A stretch of 64,000 nucleotides of DNA. It comes from Paratinospora sagittata (lineage: Eukaryota > Streptophyta > Magnoliopsida > Ranunculales > Menispermaceae). Below, piece after piece: positions 46,730-59,022 of the stretch. The stretch covers positions 12,357,001 to 12,421,000 of the forward strand of contig CM069596.1 of the NCBI GenBank assembly GCA_035771175.1, in the 5' to 3' direction. The translations under genes were made by a program, and so were the position numbers. Within the stretch, counting starts at the first letter, position 1. Every line of letters begins with the position of its first letter. The notes beneath the pieces are model-generated. The model saw only the letters and a program-made list of their open reading frames with translations, did no database searches and had not been told where the DNA came from.

Positions 46730-46764
<35 letters not shown>

Positions 46765-46925
46765 CATAACTATATATATAGTTTTCATAAATCATAACTA
46801 TATATATATTTGAATATGAACTATATAAAAATTATATAGTTTTCTATATATATATTTAATATAAATCTCAGCTATATATAATTCATATATATATAGTTCT
46901 AAAGTTATATATATCTGATAAAATT
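46730..46925. repeat. (TA)n-rich low-complexity tract
   Basis: A pure TA run (46733-46762) followed by about 160 bp of degenerate 'tatatata/ctatat' sequence, between the upstream frame and the primer-binding site of gypsy 2. Confidence 0.9.
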
Positions 46926-47210
46926 TTCTACCCCTAATTTGGTGGACTTGGGCAGGCCGTGGACTTTATTCTCTGATACCATTAAATGTTAATGGTCATC
47001 ACTGACACTCACACTTGTCCACGACCATGACCTACAAAGTCAAGTGGCACATGAGCGTACCTCAGAGAAAGTTTTACGGCCAGCCTCTCGACTGCACAAC
47101 CAACGCCACTGGTGGCAAGCCAATGTGGACATGTCAGGGTAAGAGTCGGTGCTTTGCCACCCTCACATCGTGAGAACCCCTGATCATGCATTGAATTCGC
47201 CCTCCCAAAA

Positions 47211-47225
47211 CCCTCTCTAATACCA
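47211..47225 (-). other. Primer-binding site of gypsy 2 (initiator tRNA-Met type)
   Basis: Minus strand TGGTATTAGAGAGGG begins five bases after the LTR end; the first 11 bases match the tRNA-iMet-type TGGTATCAGAG at 10. A second, better match (TGGTATCAGAG, 46971-46981) lies 245 bp further in, preceded by the same 'attta' spacer, so the region is duplicated. Confidence 0.7.
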
Positions 47226-47230
47226 TTAAA

Positions 47231-48559
47231 TGCCACACCCCGCCCGGATGAGCCTAAACCGACGGGACTCTCACGGACGGGGCGCGAATGCATTATAACA
47301 ATAACCGAGTGCGCGGAAACACGATTAAGTACAAGTCTAATTTCATTAATTTCAGAATATATATGTATATGAAATAGTTAAGGGAACATCCTCCCAAAAT
47401 CTCCAATGAATAATAAAAAAGTACAAAAAATGTGGGCCCAAAAACTTGCACCCAGTTCACCTAATTTCCTGTGAAAATTTGGATAACAACAGGGTGACCT
47501 ACACGCTCAGTAGGTAAAATAGTTCGTGAATATAAGAATTAATAAAGTAAACTTAATAAGCAAATATCAAAAATACACATCAGAGCATCATAATCAATCC
47601 AACATGTATGTATGCATGACACCGGCTCGTATTGGTTTGATGATTGTACGTCGCCTAAGTTCACGTACAGATGTCCTTTCCTAGAAGTAGTCGGGTTCTC
47701 ATTGTACGTCCCTCTCCAGAGAAATAAAATGAATAGTCAGCATTGCTTCTAACTATGCTATGAATCATAAACCATATACGTCCCTAGGTGGTGCTTATGT
47801 ATGATGCCAATGCATGAACTGGTCCGGTCTTTGCTTAACATTAGACAGGATTTGGCAACATCTTGTGATCCTTATCAGGGTCGGTATCACCATGTGCAAG
47901 GTTAGGACATTCAGTATTACTTGTATAAGCTGATAGATTTCAAATAAGACCAACCAGATCAGTCTCTAATTAAGAGGTGAGACACGAGGTCTACTTAAAT
48001 ACCAATTGTCTAAAGTAGCACACTGCCTCCCGTTCACTATTTAAAGTTACTAAGGACAAGACTGAGTCTGGTTGAGCCAGATTGACCACTAATCTGGCAT
48101 AGCAACAATGTAATACATGAACTCCAAATATACAAGCATAAGTATGACAAGTATAAACATTATACGCAATAATGCAGTGTAAATGAATAATAGACATAAT
48201 GATAAATGAATGTACACTTTAATAAAATTTATAAGACATGTAAACCTATGTTTCGTTCCCCACCTTCAGATAAAAACTCCTTCGAGAACTGGCGCCTTCC
48301 CCCAGGCAGAACCGTGTTGCACCGCGAAGAGAGTCTCAAAATAGAAGACAAAAACTCAAAATGAGTGAGAGAGAGAAGAAAAATAACAAGGAGAAGTGAT
48401 TTTGGTGAGAGACATGAGGAGGGGGGTTCCTTAAATAGGAAAAAAAGGGTGCTCGAAGGTTCGGGCATGCGCCTGAAGGTTCAGGCACCCTGCCCTTACG
48501 TTCGGGCAGGCGCCTGAAGTTCAAATTTTTTTTTTTGTGTGCAAACCTAGGGTATTACA
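47231..48559 (-). repeat. Gypsy 2 5' LTR
   Basis: Plus-strand edges are TGCCACACCCCG and GGGTATTACA. Near its minus-strand U3 (about 48445-48525) it carries four spaced palindrome-type words ('gaaggttcgggc', 'gaaggttcaggc', 'ttacgttcgggc', 'gcgcctgaag'), followed by a TATA-like 'cctatttaagg' near 48428-48438. Confidence 0.9.
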
Positions 48560-48782
48560 TTTCTGATCATGGAAAAAGGAACGGGCTCCTGTTATAAAGG
48601 GAAAAATAGGAAAGTATATAGAGTCAGTGCTTCTTCATGAAAAACCTCGCTTCTATGCCCAACGGACACATTAAGGAACGTGCTCCTTGATTGGAGGAAA
48701 ATCTGAGATTTTTCATATTTCAAAGCAGAAATGCACTTCTTCTTTGAGAAACGTGTTCCTGTGCCTCAGTGTGGTGTTTTTC

Positions 48783-48790
48783 TATAAATA
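48783..48790 (+). promoter_or_regulatory. TATA box of LTR B
   Basis: TATAAATA sits 3' of the palindrome array, as in LTR E (inverse, 54205-54212) and LTR C (TATATAAA, 56399-56406). Confidence 0.6.
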
Positions 48791-49694
48791 CCACACTTAC
48801 TTATTTGAAGAGCAACTTTTGCAAAAACTAAAGAACTTGTGTGTTTTTCATCTTAGCATTTCTACAAGTCCAAAACAAGTTCTTGAGCGATTTTAAACCT
48901 CTTTACAACAAAAGTTCACCCTCATTTGATCTATTGATTCATACTTCCGAAAAGTTTTCCAAATCTTTCAAAACTTTGAGAAACTTGTATGTTTTCATTG
49001 AGCAGGTGTTCAAGACGTCTTTGAGTGTTATCTACACATATTGTTGTGTCTTGATCATTCTTGAACGTGGTATCTCTCATCCAACATCACACTTGAAGAA
49101 TCATTGAGCTTTAACCTTACCCAAGTGGGGTAAAATTTCTCTAACTCAATTTTTGTGATTTTGTTTGAGCAAATCAGTTTTGTGCTTAAGTTAATATCTT
49201 TAAAACTGATTTTATTTTGATCATTGTGTGTGACCCTATTTTGATCTTTATATCATAATATCTTGTTTAGTGGTTTCATAAAAATCTTGTTTCATGGGTT
49301 AGGGTTATACAATATTGAATCGATCTCATAGATCATTACTTGGTTTGTTTGATTCTTGATCTTAATCATTTATACTTTTAGAATCATCAAGTTTTGATCA
49401 TCATTGTATACTGATTCTTGTGCTTTAAACTTATCATTGTTAGAATTAATATCTTGTTACAAGTGCATAATCGATTCTCAGTTTTATATCATATATATTT
49501 GAATCGATTGCATATTTGAGAAAATCTATTTCAACACATCGCATCATTTAAATCATTGTTGTTGGAATAATGGTGTTTACTCATTCAAGATTGTAAGCTT
49601 AACATTATTGAGTGTGTTGAAGACCACTTCTCTATATCATTTGTAATTTTGATGAATCGTTGACGTGTTTTTCAACTGGGAACATACCATATAT

Positions 49695-49880
49695 TGTACG
49701 GCTCGTAACCACACCCGTAAGTTGGTTACAGTGTGGCTTTCTGGCCAAGCCCTTATGTAGGCTAGAGTGTGGCTTTATAACCAAACCCTTGTGTTGGTTA
49801 GTGTGTGGCTTTCTAACCAAACCCTCATGTAGGTTAGCGTGTGTGGCTTTGAGCCAAGCCTTTGTGTTGGCTTTTGCAAA
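49695..49880. repeat. Tandem repeat of about 36 bp in LTR B (R/U5)
   Basis: Four to five diverged units of the type 'gtgtggctttctaaccaaac' plus 'ccttgtgttggtta'. The same repeat appears inverted in LTR E (about 53200-53340). Confidence 0.75.
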
Positions 49881-50151
49881 CGACTTCTAGTTACACCCGT
49901 AAGTTGACTAGCCAATAGTGTATTGGGAAATCCTGATCGTCGTGATTGGGTAGTGGATGTAGGTTCAAGGTAAACTAAACCACTCTAAATCTTTGTGTCC
50001 ATTTATCTTTCCTACATTCGTTTATTTCGATTGTTGCCTACTGTGCACTTTATTCTATTTTATTTATTTAACTGAAAGGTAACACGAAAATCCCCCAAAT
50101 CCAATTCATCCCCCCCCCCCCCGCGTCTTGGACTATAATACTAGGCCAACA

Positions 50152-50396
50152 TTGTTCTCCACAAAATGATAGTCAATATCTATATGCTTGGGGCGAGCAT
50201 GAAATATTGGATTGAAAGTCAAATGTAACGCATAAATGTTATCACTATATATTGTAGGTGGTTGATTAAGGTGGAAGTCGATGTCTTTGAGTAAGTATGT
50301 AATCCACGTAAGTTCAATAGCTGTTGATGCTAAAGCCCTATATTCAGTCTTTGTGTTGGATCGAGCAACTGTAGATTGCTTCTTAGCAGACCAAGA
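50152..50396 (-). pseudogene. Copia X, piece 2: RNase H core
   Basis: Minus-strand frame with S-W-S-A-K-K-Q-S-T-V-A-R-S, then E-Y-R-A-L-A, then D-N-I-Y-A and H-I-D-I-D-Y-H-F-V: the Ty1/copia RNase H. At its N-terminal side the protein continues at 60021 (beyond LTR C, CAAGA on both sides). At its C-terminal side it continues at 28017 (beyond LTR B). The frame has no stop over this piece. Confidence 0.9.
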
Positions 50397-51589
50397 TGTT
50401 GGTTTAATGACCCTCACCATTGTGTGTTTAATGATTACAAACAACATTCCAAGATATCTAATTACTTTGATTGAGTGTTTCAATATAACTTAATTAATTC
50501 TTCAAGTTAAACTCAAAGTCGAAGTCAATGCATGAAGATGATCAAGGCAAAAGAGCTTAAAGATTCATTTTTGTTTTCGATGTAATTGCTTAGATCATTT
50601 TAGGGTTGTAGAATCATTGCAAGATCAATCAGCCAAAATCTTGCATGCGTTTAGAGTTTTTCTAAACCAAAATGCTTTTCAAAGTCAAACTATGTTTAGA
50701 AAAGTCAAGACTTTGATCATAGTGTTAAAATTTGTTTTGAAATGCTATTTGTTGACCTAAGTGTTTTTTCACTTAGTTTTCTCCTAAGTGTTTTGATGTT
50801 AACGAACAATATAACAAATGGTGCTAATGTTTCTATCTAGTACATTTTAGCACCTAAAGCAAAGAAGAGCCAATACAAAATTGAAGTACTTGAAGTTCAA
50901 GAAGTCCCTCAAAGCAAAGGATCAATTGTACTTAAAGTTTGGACAACTTGAAGGAAAGAAAAATTATGAGGTTGAGAGCTTTTGTGTGTCTAGAATTATG
51001 ATGTAACTTTCCTAGGTTCTAGTTTGTTCAATTTCTATCTTAAATTCATGCATGCATTCATCTCTCTTTAAAAATGATTTTCAAATGTTTAAACATGTTT
51101 GATTTATATTCTTAAACTATTTCAAACTTGTTTGAATCATATTTGCATATGCATAAGTCTTCTAAAAAAAACATTTTTGGCTAAGTTTTCCAAAAATCAA
51201 TGCATATGACTTATTTTTTAAATCTTTACCTTTCAATCCATCTTTGAAGAGTTTACAAAATGATCTTTAAGTTTTAATGATCAAATTATGTATATTTCAA
51301 TCATATTTCATCACCAAAACATTTTCATAATGTTTGAATTGTAAAAATCCAAGTTTTAGACATTTTTTATGAAGGCCAGCAAATTAGTATAATGGCCAGC
51401 TTACTGACCTTGTTGCCAACACACTAGAGTTGTTACACTGTAAGAGTGCCAGTGTGCTAGCAAAGAGTGTCAGCGCGTTGGAGCCTGGGTTTTGTAGAAT
51501 TCAAGTTTTTGGACTTGAGACAGCACGCTAGGACAAGCGGTTGTTAGGTAAATGGAATCGAAGAAAACATTACTTAGTTCAGCTAATGC

Positions 51590-52689
51590 CGGTAGGGGTG
51601 GCAATTTAGGTCATTTAGCCCAGCTCGGCCCACTCTCATTGGGCCTAAGAATAATTGAGGCCGGCATTAAAAAACTTAGCCCAAGCGTAACTCAAAAAAA
51701 TATATTGACCAGGCCTTAAAATCGAGCTTTTGAATCGAAATTTTAGACCACCAATATAACCAAATATATATTTTAATGTTAGAGTAATTATATAAGTATA
51801 TAACTCTTGATTATATATATATATACATTACAATTTTGATTTTTATAAGAAAGATTAGGTCCTGATCTGAAAATTGTGCAGTATGTGATTTGACATGATT
51901 GTAAATGATCTTCTTCTCAATTTTGATTATTGAGAAGGTATGGGTTGTTATGGTGTGAGCCATTTTTTAATTCATTCTAACTAGCCCATTCATTTGGTTT
52001 AATCAGTGGGTTTCTTAAACAAGAGAAGTGTGTGTGAAATGTTGATTAGGGCTATTATCTTACATGAAACAGGTTAGTTAGGGGACCTTTTGGATTTTCT
52101 TTTTGAGTTAAAACAATAGATTTTGTTTGTAATTGATAAATATCATTTTATTTTTGTCACAGATATGAGCTTTTAGGCTTGCTGTTATTTTACATTCAAG
52201 GCTTAATTGCCCTTACAATCTAATAGACAAGTAAATTCATATTTAAGAAATTATGTATAAATTTTTTGTAATGAGCTTACTATTATTTTTCTTGAATTAT
52301 AAATTCTTCAAAGTGTTCAGTTTCTAATTTAGGTTTGTGAACTTTGATTTGTTTCAAATATCTGGCTCATCAGTAGTTGTTGCATGGTGATTTATGGTCT
52401 TTAGACTTTGGTACAACAGAAGAATATTTAGGAAAATATTAGTTTAATGATTCATGTACTATGTACAATTGAGACTTTTTTTTTTTGTTTTTTGTAAAAG
52501 TTATTCTCTTTTTTTTTGTACGTGTTGTTGAATTTAGATTTACCTTTTTACCTTCAATAAACTTGTATGGAATATTATTTGAAATGTACTCTTATTTTCA
52601 GTGGTCAATGAAGTATGTATTTTAATAAATTGAGAGATATATAGCTATATATAAAATCACAGATAGTATGGAATGGAAGAAGATCATTA
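51590..52689. other. Unresolved repeat-like block with a hAT-like edge
   Basis: Begins with 'taggggtggcaattt', a word often found at the ends of plant hAT elements, followed by a GC-richer 'gcccagctcggcccac' patch. I found no inverse partner. The remainder is AT-rich and non-coding. Confidence 0.3.
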
Positions 52690-52955
52690 TATAAGTAGTG
52701 ACATTAAACATAACATTTTTTTTCTAGTACTATAGTATTTTTAAAAGGATATGGAAGCTTTAGAGAATGAGACATTTTTCATAGCACTTTTAATGAGCTA
52801 TGGATGTTTGGAAGTTAAGACATGAAACTCTTACCATAGCAATTTGAAAAAGCAATAAAACATTTTTATAGCATTTTATAAAAGCAATGCTTAGTCATTG
52901 TCATAGCATTTATAAAAAGCTATCAAAGTCAATCTTTACATAGCGCATATAAAAT

Positions 52956-55230
52956 TGTTGGCCCCGTATTACCGTCCAAAAAGGGGGTGAATTGAATGTG
53001 GCGGATTTTCGCCTTACTTTTCGGTTACATAGTTAAACAATATATGTGTGCAGTATAGGTAACAAGCAAAACAATAAAGTGCTGGAAAAATAAACAAATG
53101 GACACAGTGATTTATAGTGGTTCGATTCCCCTTGAACCTACTCCACCACCTGACTATCCACGATCAAGATTTTCCAAATCCACTAAGTCTAGTCAACATA
53201 CGGGCATGACTAGAAGCCATACAATCTAGTTAACCTATGGGCGTAACTAAAAGCTGTGAACTGAACCAACTTGCAGGCATGGCTAGAAGCCATACACTAA
53301 CCAACTTACGGGCATGGTTAAAAGTCAACAATACATTAAGGTTACAAATGATATTAAGAGAAGTTCTAGGAACTTTCTAACAATTCTAGCATACAACCTT
53401 GAAATGAACAATCTTCACTATTCCAACCACAATATATTAAGCGAAGTGCAATGTTGAAATAGTTGTTCACAAATACATGCAAACGATTCAAAAGACGTTT
53501 ATGCAAGTTCAAGAATCGTGTGTGTACATGTATTTTCAAATATTGATTCTAAATATGATGAATCATGCAAAAAAATCAATATGCAAGTAATGATCAAAAC
53601 TTATTGACTCAAAGATATAAATATTCAAGTATATGAATCAATATGCACAAGTTATGATCAAAATAATCGATTCAAATAATATAAGTTAGGCACAATAATC
53701 GATGTCAAACAAATCAAATGAAACCACTATCCAAGCTGATATAAGTTGAAAGCTCAAATATGGTTTCACACAATAGAGAAAAACAGTTTTAATAAGATAG
53801 TAAATCAAACAACAAAACCGTTTCAACTCAAACACAAACACAAGAATGGTAAAAGAGATGTTATCCAACTTAGGTAAGATGAAACTCGTAAATTCTCTGA
53901 AGTGAATGTGGTTGAGAGATTTCTCTTCCAAGAATAATCAAGATCAACAAGTATGTGTTGGAAACACTTAAGAATGACTTGATCAAACACTCAAGAAAAC
54001 CTTTCAAGTTTCTCAAAGATTTTGACACAAATAGGAGAACTTTTCAAAAGGTTGAATTAAAGGTTCAAATGTAGTGAACTTTTGTAATCAAAAGGTGTTT
54101 AGAATAGCTCAAGAACTTGTTTAAGGCTTGGAAATATGAATACGAGAATATAGGCACAAGTTTATATGTTTTGCAAAAGTTGTTCTCAAATGAGCAAAGC
54201 GTGGTATTTATAGAAAAATACATGTCCGAGGCACAGGAACACATTCCTTAGATGAGGAGATTGTCTCTGCTTTGAAATTTGAAAAGTTTCAAATTTCTCT
54301 CCAATGCAGGAGCGTGTTCCTTATTAATGGAGCGTGTTCCTCTATTTATCCGTTGGACATAGGAGCGAAATTCTTCAATTAAAAACACGATTTCTATGAA
54401 AATTCCTCTTTTGCCCTTTCTTGCAGGAGCGCGTTCCTGGTAAGAGGAGCGTGTTCTTTAAACCCTGATCTGAAAAATCTGGGTTTTAAGACAGAAACAC
54501 AGGAGCGGATTCCTTAAACCCTGATAAAAAAATGTGGGTTTTGGGACAAAAACACATTAACGCGTTTCTTGGACACAAGAACACATTCCTTAGAGTCCAT
54601 AGTGATAGAACCTTGATTTTTTAATCAAAACAAGTTCAAAGCATATTCAAACGCATAAACCAACTTTGAAAACATTTTAAACATGATTAAAACATAACGA
54701 GCGAAGATAAACACATGTAAAACAATCAATTAATACAAATAAAGCAAGACGATTAAGACATACGATACAACACACGAAAACCGATGAAATCCATGCAAAG
54801 TTGTTAACATGAGTGCATGATTAACAATGATATAGATACACATGAAAATCAACCTGAACTATATGATTGCATGATAAACATAATAATATACGCGCATGCA
54901 TGATCAATATGATAGTAGTATACGTGCATGAATATCTAATAACCTATATGCATGAGAAATAATAATGTATGCATGATTTAGAAAAGATGAAAAATATACT
55001 GTAGTTGGAACAAGTAAAGATTACTCTACAACACTAAGATTTTAGACAAAAGATTACAGACTTGAAGCTTTTGAATCTTTGCGCTTTATTGTTCTATTCA
55101 CAAGCTTTGACGAGACATAGTAGGATAGCATTGAAACTGCTCGGTCAAAGACATAAGTACCGTGATTATATTATTTGTTAACATCAAAACACTTAGGAGA
55201 ATACTAAGTGAAAAACCACTTTGGTCAATA
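52956..55230 (-). mobile_element. Solo LTR E (SIRE-like, 2275 bp), duplication AAAAT
   Basis: AAAAT flanks both ends (52951-52955, 55231-55235). Plus-strand edges are TGTTGGCCCC and GGTCAATA (CA decayed to TA). It is the inverse relative of LTR B along its whole length: the 'agggggtgaattg' start, the 36-bp repeats near 53200-53340, TATA at 54205-54212 and the palindrome array at 54228-54600. It gives the uninterrupted reference for B. Confidence 0.88.
54228..54600 (-). promoter_or_regulatory. Palindrome array in U3 of LTR E
   Basis: At least eight copies of imperfect G-G-A-(A/G)-C-(G/A)-(C/T)-(G/A)-T-T-C-C words, e.g. 'aggaacacattcctta', 'aggagcgtgttcct', 'ggagcgcgttcct' and 'aggagcgtgttc', often paired at 20-25 bp. 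All lie upstream of TATA in LTR orientation. Confidence 0.55.
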
Positions 55231-57476
55231 AAAATGCTATAAAAAATACAATACTTTTGATAGCACGGGCAATCATAGCACATGGAAAAATGTTATATAT
55301 ATGATACTACAACATTTTTTAAAAGCTATAAAAGTGTTGTTTTCTTTTAGTATCATTTTGGTTTATTTCTAGTTTAAATAAACTGAGTAAAGTGATTCAA
55401 TGTCACTTGTGATTCCAAGGTTGGAATCAAGGTCTAGTTTCACCCTTTATCTTGAAAAGGGTCAAGTAGTTCATTCTTAGTCCGCAAAAAGGATTCTAGT
55501 TTTCCTTTGCCCTCAAAATAAGAACAAGTGGTTTGTTCTTAGCTCGTGAAAATGATAGGTTTGTCTTGAACCTTGAAAAAAACATTGTAACAGTTTGGTT
55601 CATACCTTTGAAGTGAACCTGGTATAGTAGAATCCTAGAGACGATTTCTCTAGGTGTGGAGTAGGAAAAGGATTTTTCGAACGACGTAAAAATCCTTGTG
55701 TGCAATCTTTTCATTTCCAAATTTTATTTATGCACATTGATTCATTTTGAGTATATAACTTAAATTAATCAAATGATTTTCACAAAGAACTTAGAATTTG
55801 CCAAAATCGACGATAACACCCAATTTACCCCCCGTCTTGGGTGACTGCATTATTGAACTTCGATTTTACTCACTTTACTTCATTTCAAATGTATTTAAGT
55901 CAAAATAGTTGAAAGAGCCAGTTTTGGATTTGAATTGTCAAAGAAAACTAAGTTTTGGAAAACTGTACAACAGAAACATGTTCCCACCTAGCCAAGTGAC
56001 ATAAATCGTTTTTCAGGCAGAAACGTGTTTCGTCATAGAGAAATGCGCTTCCATATTTCTTGGCAGAAAGAACATTTTCTCATTTCACAACCAAAAACAC
56101 ATTTCCACTTTGAGAAATGTATTCTAGATCTTTTAGGCAGAATGTGTGAAAATGCACAGAAACATGTTCCTATTTGAGGAAACACGTTTTTATGATTTAT
56201 GGAAGATTAGACCATTTTATGCATTTCACTGCCTAAAACATGTTCTCACTATCAAAAATGCATTTTTATATTTTAGGGCAGAATGCTTATTTCAAGCACA
56301 AATTTCAAAATTGATACATTGCAATCATTGGCACAAGTCCCTATGTGCATTGAACCTGGACTAAAAGTGGGAAATTAGGATTTTTCTAACCCTAATACTA
56401 TATAAACCTATCTTAGACCATTTTTTATAACTTTTTATAATTTTTGAGAGATCTTGATTGTTCTTTTAGTTTTCTCCAGAGATTTCACTTTTTATTCAAG
56501 CTAGAGAGAAATTATTTTTTGCTAAGATCTTCAATCTTTCAAAGTTTATATTAGAGCATTTCATCTTTGATTTGAGCTTCAGTTTGATCTTCATCAATAT
56601 CAAAGACCTAGTAGAACCTCCATTTTCAGTTTGCACTCATTCATGATTCTTGGTTGATCTTGATCTAAGAAAGTATTCATTTCAATTTGTAAGCAATCTT
56701 AGAAGTTCTTTTGGTAAAAACAATCTCATTTTCATTCAATCTTAATTATTACATTTTGTGTGACGCCCCGAAAATTATTTCATCTAGCCCATAACCCAAT
56801 TGCACTTTGCCCAAACTCTATGCGTTGCCTTGATATGTTTGGTGTTTGTTTGATGGTTGTTTAATGTTTGTATAGTTGATGCTTGATAATGTATATAAAT
56901 ATGTGTATCATAAATTGTATATGGGTCATGTTAAATTAAATTATAATGCAGATGTTATTATTTATGCATGGGCCCATTAAACCATGAATTGATATGAGTT
57001 AGGATTGATTGAATAAAAGGATAAATGAGAATGAAAATTTGGTGTATTAAATGGATTGGACATTTAAAATACTTGGAAACATGAAATTGGTTAAAGTACA
57101 TGTGGTTGGTATGGGTAGTATGGGACCAACACATGTGAAGGTTGGTGCATGAAAGTGGACAAGTGTCCCATGCCCTCAAGGAAGTGCTAGAATGAGTGGA
57201 GGGAATCAAGGAGAGAATCAAGGAAGGAATCAATGAGAGAATCAAGGAGAGAATCAAGGAGGGAATCAAGGAAGTGCTAGAAAGAGGTGAGTGGAGAGAA
57301 AGGAAAAAAGAAGAGAAAGAAAAGAAGAGAAAGGAAAGAAGAAGAGAAAGAAGGAGGGAGTTGCAGGAGGAAGATCCCTGCGACATTTTCATAAAAGAGT
57401 TGGATCTTTGGAATATATGGTCAGATTGTGCTCAACTTTTGTCAGCAAGTTCGTAGCTTATGGTTATTCATTCTGG

Positions 57477-57830
57477 TCGGTGGAGATCTTGATCAGAGGT
57501 TTCGTCTAAGAGATCTAACCTCTCAAACAAAGCTGGTCAGAAAGTCTGGATATCTCGCGCCGTTTTGTTCAAACTTCAAGATCTCCTTAATCTACGTTGG
57601 ATGGATATAAAATTTGGGTATGTAGTGTACAACTGATAGTTGTGAATTATGATCGGTGGAGATCTTTATTTAGGGTTTCTTCTGAGAGATCTAATCTATC
57701 AAACAAAGCTGGTCGGAAATTCTGGATTTCTCATGGCATTTCACTCAAACTTGTAGATCTCCTAAATCTACCGTTGGATGGATATCAAATTTTGATATGT
57801 AGTTTATAACTGATATGTATATATTATGAA
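57477..57830. repeat. Two tandem copies of about 177 bp in LTR D
   Basis: Copies start at about 57477 and 57654, each with 'gtcggtggagatctt' or a variant, 'gagatctaa..tctcaaacaaagctggtc' and 'tggatggatat'. Confidence 0.85.
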
Positions 57831-58920
57831 CGGTGAAGATGTTTATAAGTTCAGGAGTTTGTGTGATATAGTCATCTGAGTTTGAGTATTTGCAGCAGGA
57901 AAGGAGAAATTGTCTGATTAGAGACTTGTTCATCAAAGATACTTATCGTTTTGGTCCACCGTTGGATTGGGCTGATATTTGGACAGAAGGTTTGTTTCTT
58001 CACACACTTCAATCTGTACGGTTGATTTTGTGATTACATATTTCTATTGGTAGATTGATACATCTAAACAGAATATTAAATGAAGAATTGGTAGGGTTGC
58101 TTGTATTAGACCTAAATTTAGAATATGAACATAGACCTTTCCAAATAGCTTGCATGTCAACTATGTTGACCTAGTTGCCATTGTTGATGAACTCATGATG
58201 CAAAATTAGTGATATACATGGTTGATCATGGTGACCTAGTGTAAATCGGCAATATGGCCTAAGTATGAAAATTTTCATATTTTAGGGCTTTTGATGCTTT
58301 TGGCCTAAAATCATTGAATTGATGCAACTTATGTTAAATTAAGCATGATTAGGGTTGATTATGCTACTGATTTGGTGGTTGTGACCATATCATGAGTTAG
58401 GCCTACTTGTGATCAAGTGACCCAATTTGGGCATGTTTATGCCTAAGGAATTGAAAATCAGTATTTTTTATTAATAGAATGGTTTATGAATGAGAACTAT
58501 GCATTAGAGGCCTAAGTCATGTGATTTGAGTTGAATGATGGGATTTGATGGGATTTAGGCCTATTGTTTATGTGTGGGCTGATTTAGGGTTGATGTGTAA
58601 TGTCTATGTGATTAAGCATAGAAATTGATGTATGGTAGGATATTGATGAATGTTTTAGGATCTTGATTGGGTTGATTCGGTTTGGTGATCGTGTGTGGTT
58701 AAATACTCTCGCGAGGCTTGGTTGTGAGTAGACCTCATTTATGATTATATCTTTTATGTCATCATATCACTTATATATATTGTATGTTGAAAGCATGAAT
58801 GTGTTCTAATGTTTTGAATGATGCATTGATTTGAGAAAACCTTACGACTTTGGTTGGGCCCATCTATCTGGTTAATAGGGGGACTTAACCTTGTCATAGG
58901 AGGGTTTTTAAAAGGAAATA

Positions 58921-59022
58921 ATTGGGGTCAACGGTACGGTGAAATAGACGTGCACTAGTAACCCCAAATAAACATGATTGGGGTCAACGGTACGGTGAAA
59001 TAGACGTGCACTAGTAACCCAA
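58921..59022. repeat. Tandem duplication, period 56 bp, in LTR D
   Basis: 'ggggtcaacggtacggtg' followed by 'aaatagacgtgcactagtaa' occurs twice with no difference in the shared part. Confidence 0.9.

Larger units (their letters stand above)
35426..48559 (-). mobile_element. Gypsy 2: full-length Tekay-like chromovirus, duplication TTTCT
   Basis: TTTCT stands on both sides (35421-35425, 48560-48564). LTRs are 35426-36757 and 47231-48559 (TG...CA). The purine tract AAGGGGGGTAGAG (minus strand) is at 36758-36774, and an initiator-Met-type primer-binding site is at 47211-47225. The minus-strand order is upstream reading frame, gag, protease, RT, RNase H, integrase, chromodomain, 3' reading frame. 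Solo LTR H (39119-41212) splits RNase H. All large frames carry stops. The total is 13.1 kb, or 11.0 kb without H, long for a Tekay-type element mainly because of the 2.7 kb between primer-binding site and gag. Confidence 0.93.
28018..50151 (+). mobile_element. Solo LTR B (SIRE-like), interrupted by gypsy 1 and gypsy 2
   Basis: The LTR pieces are 28018-28030, 34706-35425 and 48565-50151, together about 2.3 kb; that is the size of the uninterrupted relative E (2275 bp). It starts TGTTGATG and ends GGCCAACA. Insertion into copia X left TTATT/TTGTT. Gypsy 1 entered only 13 bp from its start, gypsy 2 entered in U3. A TATA box (TATAAATA) is at 48783-48790, with the palindrome array upstream. The end 'aattcatccccc...cttgg' resembles SIRE-type LTR ends. 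There is no internal coding region, so it is a solo LTR. Confidence 0.85.
52690..55355. mobile_element. CACTA-like element end(s), interrupted by LTR E
   Basis: The pieces 52690-52955 and 55236-55355 are rich in repeated 'catagc..tttataaaa(a)gctat' words, the subterminal repeat style of CACTA transposons. The right end, read inversely, is close to the CACTACAAGAAAA consensus (TACTAAAAGAAAACAACAC). The left terminus was not identified and no transposase is present. Confidence 0.4.
50750..55849 (+). mobile_element. LTR F (relative of the 884-2554 LTR), interrupted
   Basis: Starts TGTTGACC (50750). Its first 800 bp match the inverse of 2554-1750, and its last 470 bp (to 55849, ending TGCA) match the inverse of 1400-884. 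The flanks are CTATT (50745-50749) and TTATT (55850-55854), one mismatch. The middle, equivalent to 1400-1750, is missing where other elements entered. Boundaries of the lost part are approximate. Confidence 0.6.

Noticed and set aside
47009..47293. Plus-strand or minus-strand gene next to the gypsy 2 LTR
   Set aside because: The frame spans primer-binding site and LTR edge; it is leader sequence, not coding.
50110..50123. Poly-C run as a possible assembly artefact or quadruplex
   Set aside because: The pyrimidine run belongs to the 'aattcatccccc' 3' end common to this LTR family (compare 59985-59998 and the inverse at 52980); only its length varies.
54228..54600. CRISPR-like array of short repeats
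   Set aside because: Repeats are short, degenerate and palindromic with variable spacing, inside a plant LTR; no cas genes.
57196..57392. Charged, Glu/Lys-rich open frames on both strands
   Set aside because: They are the translation of a 12-bp tandem repeat and a purine-rich run in LTR D.
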